From JAUWBF01 sp043815125 (GTDB taxonomy: Bacteria > Verrucomicrobiota > Verrucomicrobiia > Opitutales > Opitutaceae), in NCBI GenBank assembly GCA_043815125.1, contig JBDRJH010000398.1:1-19925 (forward strand): a stretch of 19,925 bases of DNA. Direction: 5' to 3'. The notes beneath the pieces were generated by a model, which searched no databases, had not been told where the DNA came from, and worked only from the letters and a program-made list of their open reading frames with translations. Each line of letters begins with the position of its first letter. The first letter of the stretch is position 1. Below are positions 6,909 to 15,439 of the stretch, one piece after another. Both the position numbers and the translations under genes were made by a program.

Positions 6909-6965
6909 CTGCGTTGCCGCAGCCCACGCACGAGCACTTGGCCACGATTAATTTCAGCCCCGGGC

Positions 6966-8246
6966 TCAGGACTTCAGCGCGTCGTCCATGGCCGAGGCGA
7001 GGTCGTCGTAGGCGCGCTCCCCGGCGAAGTCGACCGGATTGACCGGCCCGCTGGTCGGATCGGAGGCGGCCGGCGCGATGATCTCCGGACGCGGCGGCTC
7101 GGACTCGGACGCCGACGCGGAGTCCTGCGGCGGGACCGGCTCGACCACGACAGACGCGGCGGAGGAAGGCTCCGCGGACGAGGGCTCGACCGGCGAAGGT
7201 TCGGCCAGAGAGGGTTTGGCGGCGGGCTCGGGGTCGACGTTTTCGCCCAGGACCAGTTGGACGGGGCCCGCGGCCGCCGGAGCGACCGGTCTGGCCTTGG
7301 CGGCTGCGGGCCGGGTCGGTTCGGCGGCGGTCTTGAGGCGTGCCTCCAGGTCTTGGGCCAGGGTTTGCAGCGACTGGCCGGCGTGGTCGGCGGCGGCGCT
7401 CACCAGCGCGGCCTGCTCCGTGGCGGCGGTGTCGAGCGCGGCACGGGCGGCGGTCGCGGCGGACTCGAGTTGAGTCGCGGCGATGGCCCGGTGTTCGTCG
7501 AACGCGACGCGGGCCTGTTCGACCGCGGCCAGCGCGGCGGAGCGGGCTTCGCCCAGTGAATGGGCGGCCGCGGTGGCGTCGGCGGGGATTTTGGCGGCGA
7601 GGGCTTCCAGTTTGGTGATCTTGGCGGGCAGCTCGGCCAGCAGGCGCTCGACCGGGCCGGCACGGTCGGCGACCTCGGACACGGCGCGGGCGGCCCCGGC
7701 CTCCAGACGTTCGCAGGCGGCGGTTTGCAGTCGCGCGGCTTCGGCGGCGACGCGGGTGGCGGCGGCCTGGGCCGCGGCTTGCACCGACTGCTCGGCCGCC
7801 TGGACGGATTGCGCCACGGACTGGACGGATTGCCCGGAGGCGTCGCGGGCGGCCTGGTTGATTTTTTCGACCGCGGCGTCGGCGGCGGCGTTGAGTTTGG
7901 CGGTCAGCTCATCGGCGAGGGATTGACGGCGGCGGTTTTGCTCGGTGAGCAACTGGGCCTCGGCGGTGGCGGCGTGGAGGCTGGCCAACGCGGTGTCGAT
8001 GCCCTCGGCCAGCGAGACCACGCGGGCATCGCGTTCGGCCCGGGCGGCGACGGATTCGCGGTGGGCGCGCAGGGCCGGCACGATCAGCGCGGCGGCGGCC
8101 AGGGCGGCGCAAACACCGAGGATGAGGACCTGCCACCAGGCGGGCGCGTAGCCGACGAAGGCGACGACCGAGCCGAGCCCCAGCAGGGCGGCGGCGATGA
8201 CAACGGAAAGGACGGGGAATGGCGTGACGGATCGGGAAAGTGACAT
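6966..8246 (-). CDS. Two-helix membrane protein with long Ala-rich coiled coil and acidic Pro-rich tail, function unknown
   Basis: I do not recognise a named family. The 426-residue protein has two closely spaced N-terminal membrane helices (about 12-32 and 38-58, separated by YAPAWW). Then comes a long Ala/Gln/Glu-rich helical region (about 60-300) with near-heptad repeats such as SVQSVAQSVQAAEQSVQAAA. From about 305 there is a disordered Pro/Ser/Glu tail with repeated AEPS/VEPSS units. The two helices with an Arg-rich segment after the second suggest both ends are cytoplasmic. The layout recalls envelope-anchored coiled-coil proteins and methyl-accepting-like rods, but no signalling motif is visible. 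ATG 8246 is the first good start and lacks a Shine-Dalgarno. It is transcribed alone, convergent with leuB. Low-complexity composition means homology searches would be noisy. Confidence 0.75.
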   Translation of the reverse strand: MSLSRSVTPFPVLSVVIAAALLGLGSVVAFVGYAPAWWQVLILGVCAALAAAALIVPALRAHRESVAARAERDARVVSLAEGIDTALASLHAATAEAQLLTEQNRRRQSLADELTAKLNAAADAAVEKINQAARDASGQSVQSVAQSVQAAEQSVQAAAQAAATRVAAEAARLQTAACERLEAGAARAVSEVADRAGPVERLLAELPAKITKLEALAAKIPADATAAAHSLGEARSAALAAVEQARVAFDEHRAIAATQLESAATAARAALDTAATEQAALVSAAADHAGQSLQTLAQDLEARLKTAAEPTRPAAAKARPVAPAAAGPVQLVLGENVDPEPAAKPSLAEPSPVEPSSAEPSSAASVVVEPVPPQDSASASESEPPRPEIIAPAASDPTSGPVNPVDFAGERAYDDLASAMDDALKS

Positions 8247-8367
8247 GGCAAACGAGCGGAAAGGTAGGTGCTAGACCTCCACGCCGGATGCTCAAGGCCG
8301 AAGGGTCCGCCGCGGGAAAAAAGCCCCCGATTCTTTACGGCAAAAAGACCGGCCTCCCCGTATAGCG

Positions 8368-8460
8368 TTGGCCGTCCCCGGCCAATGACTGCACGCCGTG
8401 CCGCCCCTCCGGCAACCAGCCCGCGAGCGCTCCACCCCGAACCTTGGCCGAGACGGCCAA
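8368..8460. repeat. Pair of TTGGCCG/CGGCCAA hairpins
   Basis: Two hairpins share the same 7-bp stem: TTGGCCG-TCCC-CGGCCAA at 8368-8385 and TTGGCCG-AGA-CGGCCAA at 8444-8460. They start 76 bp apart. They lie upstream of the membrane-protein gene in a 642-bp stretch (8247-8888) in which I find no credible gene. Confidence 0.6.
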
Positions 8461-8492
8461 CCCGACAGCAAACGTAGCGGGAGCGCGGAGCG

Positions 8493-8530
8493 CTTTCGGA
8501 GTTTTAACGCGAAGGCGCAAAGTCGCGAAC
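8493..8530. repeat. Half copy of the E1/E2-gap repeat
   Basis: CTTTCGGAGTTTTAACGC at 8493-8510 is the exact reverse complement of 1423-1440. The following GAAGGCGCAAAGTCGCG (8511-8527) is a diverged version of the CGCAGAG-type arm. The opposite arm is absent here. Confidence 0.75.
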
Positions 8531-8543
8531 CTCCCCTGGGAAC

Positions 8544-8561
8544 GCCGACGTCCACGTCGGC
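8544..8561. repeat. Perfect 8-bp hairpin GCCGACGT/ACGTCGGC
   Basis: GCCGACGT-CC-ACGTCGGC is a perfect inverted repeat with a 2-base spacer, in the repeat mosaic between two - strand genes. A small hairpin (AGCGA, TTCCA, TCGCT at 8640-8654) follows shortly after. Confidence 0.55.
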
Positions 8562-8678
8562 TTACATCGTAACGCTTTTTGAGTTTGGTTGGGATTTTCA
8601 CTTGGGCGGATGTCGCAGGTTTACCGTAGGTGAAATCGAAGCGATTCCATCGCTCCGCTACGGGCTGCGGTGGCGTGG

Positions 8679-8704
8679 GCCAGCGGCGTAACCGCCGCTG
8701 CTAC
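8679..8704 (-). repeat. Intergenic copy of the hairpin repeat found in sucB linkers
   Basis: Read on the - strand this 26-mer begins GTAGCAGCGGCGG and contains the perfect hairpin AGCGGCG-GTTA-CGCCGCT. It differs at one position from 1900-1925 and at two from 1705-1730. Here it lies in non-coding DNA. Confidence 0.8.
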
Positions 8705-8743
8705 GAGACTGGGCCGGAGGTGTGGCGGGCGGGCGTGTCTATC

Positions 8744-8777
8744 GTGGGTTCGGAAAACGGGTGGGTTCGGAAAACGA
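8744..8777. repeat. Tandem duplication of a 17-bp unit
   Basis: The unit GTGGGTTCGGAAAACGG at 8744-8760 is followed immediately by the same sequence with one change in the last base (8761-8777). It lies near the boundary between the hairpin mosaic and the less GC-rich patch. Confidence 0.7.
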
Positions 8778-8888
8778 GTCGGGCCGTTACATCGCAACAT
8801 TTCCACGGCAACGATTCAGGAGGACATGGGCGATCCAGTGGGCTCATGTGATCGAGGGCTCACCCACAGGGATAAATTCACGCCATTT

Positions 8889-9620
8889 TCAATCGTTACC
8901 GCCCATGTAGCCTTGGCCCGTCTTGGTCTCCAGCACACCAAACTGGCTCGAATTATAACGGACATCCAGCCAGCCCGGCCGCTTGGACAGCTTGAGCGAG
9001 GTGATGATCGGTTTGCTGAAGCGATAGGGGCGCATGTTCCAGTCGATGTAGGGATCACAACTCCACAGAACGTTGCCGGTCGCCGCATCCAGGGCGGAGA
9101 TTTTCCGTCCATTGGTCTCGACGTAAACAATCATGGCCTCGTCGGGCAGGTGCAGCGTGAGTGGTCCGATTTGCTCCAGATCGTTGTTGGCGAAAACCAT
9201 GCTGCGCTGCTTCCCCTCCTCCTTGAGTCGATCCCAATCACTGAGGATGTCGGTCCAGGAAATGGAATTTTGGCCCTCCGGTGTTTTAAAAAAATCGGCT
9301 CGGTTCCAACGGTCGATCAAGAGATCCACCCTGGCCTCGGCGACCTGTCGGTCGTTGGAAACGATGGAGGTTTTGAGTTCGTCGAACAATGCCGACAGGG
9401 AGCGGCGGGGGCCATTGTAGAAGTGGGTTTCCGCCACCATGCGCCCGAATGTCATCCCCAGTCGCGCGCAACCCGCGCCGATCATCACGATCGTCAGGCT
9501 CACCAAGACGATCCGCACCCAACCTCGATTCGGGCGCGTGCAGGCCCACGCCAGCCCAACCACCAAGCCAACCATCGTCAGAAGCACCAAGAAGAGCATC
9601 CCGGCACCCTGCCCCGGCAT
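8889..9620 (-). CDS. Hypothetical membrane protein with two N-terminal helices
   Basis: I do not recognise this protein. It has up to 243 residues from ATG 9620; ATG 9599 (MLFLVLLTMVGLVVG) is an equally plausible start. Two hydrophobic helices (about 8-26 and 35-53) flank a short basic loop with TRPNRGW. The remainder, about 185 residues, is soluble. It includes GRKISALDAATGNVLWSCD, which resembles a single blade motif of PQQ/pyrrolo-quinoline-type beta-propeller repeats, though one copy does not make a propeller. Ordinary residue balance (Trp, Asn, Tyr, Ile) and weaker third-position GC than its neighbours suggest a real gene of different origin. The flanks are repeat-rich DNA and a decayed gene. 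The function is unknown. Confidence 0.6.
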   Translation of the reverse strand: MPGQGAGMLFLVLLTMVGLVVGLAWACTRPNRGWVRIVLVSLTIVMIGAGCARLGMTFGRMVAETHFYNGPRRSLSALFDELKTSIVSNDRQVAEARVDLLIDRWNRADFFKTPEGQNSISWTDILSDWDRLKEEGKQRSMVFANNDLEQIGPLTLHLPDEAMIVYVETNGRKISALDAATGNVLWSCDPYIDWNMRPYRFSKPIITSLKLSKRPGWLDVRYNSSQFGVLETKTGQGYMGGND

Positions 9621-9689
9621 CAGCGGCCAGACAACTTCCGATCATTGGGAGCGGTTCAACCGGGGACGCATCGGACTGGTCTCAACGGA

Positions 9690-10014
9690 TCAGGCGATTT
9701 CCCGAGCACTAAGTGCGTTGCTCAGCGCATCATGCAGTTCGCACACCGCAATCGCCTTGGACGAAATGCTCCCGGGATCAAACTCCTGCCATGCATGCGA
9801 CCACTAGTAGGCCGACTCCGTGAAGCACAACCGTTTTGGAGCCGATGGCTGCGTCGAAATCCACGTCTGCAAAAACAATGTCCGGCGTATTCAGACATTT
9901 GGCGCCATACGAGTTTCGCGTGATCACGACATCTTCGCTGCGCTGCAAGAACTCTTCCCGGATGGGCACGCCATCAGCATCATTATACGGGACCATTGGT
10001 TCACGGCGGGGCAA
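9690..10014 (-). pseudogene. Probable decayed gene fragment (two frames), function unknown
   Basis: Frame 1 runs from TTG 10014 (or ATG 9996) to a stop at 9778-9780. It reads EEFLQRSEDVVITRNSYG followed by AKCLNTPDIVFADVDFD, which looks like genuine protein, then degenerates. Frame 2 picks up at 9803 and ends at TGA 9690-9692, with HAWQEFDPGSISSKAIAV and then CELHDALSNALSAREIA, also protein-like. An in-frame stop lies upstream of frame 2, and another lies six codons before the TTG. I read this as one gene broken by at least one frameshift. The TPDIVFADVDFD segment recalls an uncharacterised family in planctomycete and verrucomicrobial genomes, from memory only. The alternative is a short intact ORF of 78 residues. 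No Shine-Dalgarno is present. Confidence 0.35.
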
Positions 10015-10059
10015 CTTCCCTACGACTCAATCACCACGATTTACTTCGAAGACAGCGCC

Positions 10060-10146
10060 TAGAGCATTCCCGGGGCCGCCTCAGCACTGACCGATCCGCC
10101 GCGGCGCGCCCTACCGTCCGGCGACAACTCTATTGGAGATGCTCTA
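10060..10146. mobile_element. MITE-like inverted repeat (TAGAGCAT ends)
   Basis: TAGAGCAT at 10060-10067 and its inverse ATGCTCTA at 10139-10146 bound an 87-bp segment. The similarity extends imperfectly inward (TTCCC against TCTCC). The interior has no coding potential and is GC-rich. GAGCAT-type ends occur in several insertion sequence families, so this may be a miniature or solo remnant. No clear target duplication is seen. The rest of 10015-10240, downstream of glgB, holds nothing else recognisable. Confidence 0.35.
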
Positions 10147-10240
10147 ACAGTGGTGCGGCAGACGGGCGGTGCTTCCGGATCCAGCCGCTTGGAACACGGC
10201 TCTCCCTGGGGCTGAACTTGAAGCGACTACCGCCCTGGCG

Positions 10241-12496
<2,256 letters not shown>

Positions 12497-12532
12497 ATGC
12501 GGGCGCGCGGAACCGGGGTGGCGGGCGTGGGG

Positions 12533-15301
12533 TCAGCCGGTGTTCTTGAGTCCGCCGGAGACGCCATTGATGGTGAGTTCGACGACGGCGCGCAATGCCT
12601 CTTCTTCGGCTTTGTTGGCGGCGCCGGCGCGAAGCCGGCGGAGCATCTCGACCTGGATGTAGTTGAGCGGGTCGATGTAGGGATTGCGCAGCTGGACGGA
12701 CTTGAGGAGCACGGGCTCGCGGGCGAGCAGGTGGCGTTGACCGGTGACGGCGAGGATGGCCTGTTCGGAGCGCGCGTATTCGCCCTCGAGTTCCTTGAGG
12801 ATGCGGGCGCGCAGGGCGTCGTCGGAAACGAGCGAGGCGTAGACGCGGGCGATGCTCATGTCGGCCTTGCGCATGGTGAGCTGGGCGTTGTCCAGCATGG
12901 TCTGGAAAAACGGCCACTCGGCGTAGAGGGTGCGGAGCAGTTTTTTGCCGGCGGGGCCGCGCTTGAGGATGCTGTCGAGCGCGGAGCCGAGACCGAACCA
13001 GCCGGGGAAGTTGAAGCGGCTTTGCATCCAGGAGAACACCCAGGGGATGGCGCGCAGGTCGGCGACGCTCTGGGTGGCCTTGCGGTAGGTGGGGCGCGAG
13101 CCGAACTTGAGGTTGCTGATCTCGTCGATGGGGGTGGCCTGTTTCCAGAAGTCGAGGAACCCGGGGTCGTCGTGCACGAGGCGCTTGTAGGCGGCAAAGC
13201 CGGCGGCGCTCATGGCCTCCATCGCGTCGGTCCACTCGGCGGGCACGGCGCGCGGGGTCTGCGCGGTGTGGGCGCCGAGGAGGACGCCGTAGGTCATCTG
13301 TTCGAGGATGCGGTGGGCGAGGTCGGGGTCGTGGTAGCGGGTGGAGAGGACCTCGCCCTGCTCGGTGATGCGGATGCCGCCGTCGCGCAGGCCGATGGGC
13401 TGGGCGAGGATGGCCTTGGCGGCCGGACCGCCGCCGCGGGCGACGCTGCCGCCACGTCCGTGGAAAAGGGTGACGCGCACGGAGTGCTCGCGGCAGGCGG
13501 CGGCGATTTCCTCCTGGGACTTGAAGAGGGCCCAGTTGGCGGTGAGGTAGCCGCAGTCCTTGTTGCTGTCGGAGTAGCCGAGCATGACGTGCTGGTGGCC
13601 GCCCTGGCGGGCGAGCGTGTCGGCGTAGGCGGGATGCGCGAAGAGGTCGCGCAGGACGCGCGGGGCGTTGTTGAGGTCGTCGAGCGTCTCGAAGAGCGGG
13701 GCCACCGGCAGGTCGGTGCCGGCGAGGGCCATGAGCAACCGAACCTCCAGCAGGTCGGACGCGTCGGTGGTCATCGAGATGATGTAGATGCCGAGGGCCT
13801 CGGGGCCGAACTCGGCGATGACGCGGGCGCAGAGCGCGAGGGGTTCGAGCACGTTGCGCGTGGCCGCCGAGAAGTCCGCGATGGCGTCGGCGGAGAGGGG
13901 CTTGGCGGAGGCGAGGGCGGCGGAGAGGACCTCGCGGCGGTCGGCCTCGGGGAGTTTCACGTAGTCCTTGCGGCCGAGGACCTCGGCGACGGCGTTTTCG
14001 TGGTGGCCGGAGTGCTGGCGGATGTCGAGGCGGGCGGTGTGCAGGCCGAAGACGTCGAGCTGATGGCCGATGTCGGCGACCTCGCCGTCGGCGAGCATGG
14101 CGCCGCGACCGGCGAGCAGGCTTTCGCGGATGACGCGCAGGACCTCGCGCGGGGTGTCGGTGTTGAAGGGGGACTCGGACGCGGATTCGCCAGTGAGCGC
14201 GCCGCCGGCGGCGAGTTCGGCCGAGGCTTGGTCTAGCCGGTCGCGCAGACCGCCGAGGAGCAGGCGGTAGGGCTCGTGCGGGAAGCGGTCGGCGAGGGCC
14301 TCGACGTGCTTCGAGATGTGCCGGTTTTCGCGCAGGAGTTTTTTCATCGCGGGCGTGATGGTGTCGCGGCGGTCCGAGACGGTCAGCGAACGTGAGAGCG
14401 CGTAGATGCCCTTGCGCAATTTCTCCACCGCGAGCCGGCGGTGCAGGGTGAGGATGTTGGCGGTGACGCCGGCGGTGACGAAGGGGTTGCCGTCGCGATC
14501 GCCGCCGATCCACGAGCCGAAGGTGAGCCAGCGCGAGGGGGCCTTGACCGCGGGATAGTGGAGTTTAAGGGCGCGTTGCAGATCGACCTGCAGGCGGGGC
14601 AGCACCTCGTGGAGATTGGTGTCGAAATACCAGAGGCCGGTGCGGGCCTCGTCGGTGACCTCGGGGCGGGCCACGCGGCTGCGATCGGTCAGCCAGAGCG
14701 AGGCGATCTCGCGGTCGAGCACGTCCATGTCCATGGCGGCCTCGCCGCCGGGGCGGACGTTGCGCAGCATTTCGCCGAGGCGTTTGAGCTTGGTGAGCAG
14801 CGTGCGGCGCTTGGACTCGGTGGGGTGCGCGGTGAAGACCAGCTCGATGGCCACGCGGTCGAGCAAGGCCTGCATTTCCTCGGCGCCGACACCGCGGGAC
14901 TTCAATTCGCAGAGGGCGGCCTCGATGGACTCGCGGATGGGCTGGCCGGATTTGACCGGCTCGGCGCGACGGCGGGCGCGACGCTCGCGCAGCAGGTGGA
15001 TGCGGAAGTTTTCCTCGGCCAGATTGACCAGCTCGAAATACAGCGTGAAGGCCATCGCCTGCGCAAAGGCGCCGGACGGCGTGAGGCTGGCGACGGTCTC
15101 GGCCAGGGTCTTGTTGGCGGCACGGTCCTCGGCGCGGCTGGCCTTGGCCAACTGACGAAGTTTTTCCACGGTCGCGTAGGCCTCGTCACCCTCCAGGGTG
15201 CGGATCACGCGCCCGAGCGCGTTGCCGAGCGTGCGGATCTCCGCGCGGAGGCGGGAAAGTTCGTTGATGGCGGAGGTGGAGGCGGGTTTTTGACGGACCA
15301 T
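12533..15301 (-). CDS. ppc: Phosphoenolpyruvate carboxylase
   Basis: Carboxylates PEP with bicarbonate to oxaloacetate, refilling the TCA cycle. At 922 residues it is the usual bacterial length. The catalytic His159 is in VFTAHPTESKRR. Other signatures are TFGSWIGGDRDGNPFVT, MLGYSDSNKDCGYL, and the Gly-rich loop HGRGGSVARGGGP with Arg616 and Arg622, the pair equivalent to E. coli Arg581/Arg587. ITEQGEVLSTRY and WVFSWMQSRFNFPGWFG follow, and the protein ends in the canonical NTG carboxyl terminus. ATG 15301 follows an AT-rich stretch (TAATTATTCTTAA) with no Shine-Dalgarno. It is the first gene of the - strand pair with glgB and divergent from lptD. Confidence 0.97.
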   Translation of the reverse strand: MVRQKPASTSAINELSRLRAEIRTLGNALGRVIRTLEGDEAYATVEKLRQLAKASRAEDRAANKTLAETVASLTPSGAFAQAMAFTLYFELVNLAEENFRIHLLRERRARRRAEPVKSGQPIRESIEAALCELKSRGVGAEEMQALLDRVAIELVFTAHPTESKRRTLLTKLKRLGEMLRNVRPGGEAAMDMDVLDREIASLWLTDRSRVARPEVTDEARTGLWYFDTNLHEVLPRLQVDLQRALKLHYPAVKAPSRWLTFGSWIGGDRDGNPFVTAGVTANILTLHRRLAVEKLRKGIYALSRSLTVSDRRDTITPAMKKLLRENRHISKHVEALADRFPHEPYRLLLGGLRDRLDQASAELAAGGALTGESASESPFNTDTPREVLRVIRESLLAGRGAMLADGEVADIGHQLDVFGLHTARLDIRQHSGHHENAVAEVLGRKDYVKLPEADRREVLSAALASAKPLSADAIADFSAATRNVLEPLALCARVIAEFGPEALGIYIISMTTDASDLLEVRLLMALAGTDLPVAPLFETLDDLNNAPRVLRDLFAHPAYADTLARQGGHQHVMLGYSDSNKDCGYLTANWALFKSQEEIAAACREHSVRVTLFHGRGGSVARGGGPAAKAILAQPIGLRDGGIRITEQGEVLSTRYHDPDLAHRILEQMTYGVLLGAHTAQTPRAVPAEWTDAMEAMSAAGFAAYKRLVHDDPGFLDFWKQATPIDEISNLKFGSRPTYRKATQSVADLRAIPWVFSWMQSRFNFPGWFGLGSALDSILKRGPAGKKLLRTLYAEWPFFQTMLDNAQLTMRKADMSIARVYASLVSDDALRARILKELEGEYARSEQAILAVTGQRHLLAREPVLLKSVQLRNPYIDPLNYIQVEMLRRLRAGAANKAEEEALRAVVELTINGVSGGLKNTG

Positions 15302-15439
15302 TTAAGAATAATTACAGGCTAAACGCGGGTCGCGACCATGAGCGGCGGTCATCGCACCGGAAAGCGAAAAGTGGGCCAACTCCATCATTCAGTGGGAGCT
15401 TGCTTGCCGCGGGACCAACTCCTTTGCTCCCCGCTCATC
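15302..15439. promoter_or_regulatory. Divergent ppc/lptD promoter region
   Basis: These 138 bp between divergent ppc (-) and lptD (+) must contain both promoters. The ppc side is unusually AT-rich for this genome (TTAAGAATAATTACAG at 15301-15316 on the + strand). I see no operator palindrome. GTGGGAGCTTGCTTGCC at about 15391-15407 looks like another short dispersed motif but has no second copy here. Confidence 0.35.

Noticed and set aside
8292..8601. Short frames on both strands in the repeat mosaic
   Set aside because: They are translations of hairpin and dispersed repeat DNA, Arg/Pro/Ala-rich, with no conserved pattern.
8826..9923. + strand frame with an excellent AGGAGG site ahead of ATG 8826
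   Set aside because: The protein has no hydrophobic pattern, is His/Arg/Gln-rich towards the end and lies antisense to the better - strand gene at 8889-9620. The AGGAGG appears fortuitous, especially as real genes here lack such sites.
9820..10062. + strand 80-codon frame (MKHNRFGADGCVEIHV)
   Set aside because: It overlaps the - strand fragment whose sequence (TPDIVFADVDFD) looks more like real protein, and it has no start signal. Not fully excluded.
15338..15439. ATG 15338 as the start of LptD
   Set aside because: It would put 34 residues without signal character ahead of a clear signal peptide that begins at GTG 15440.
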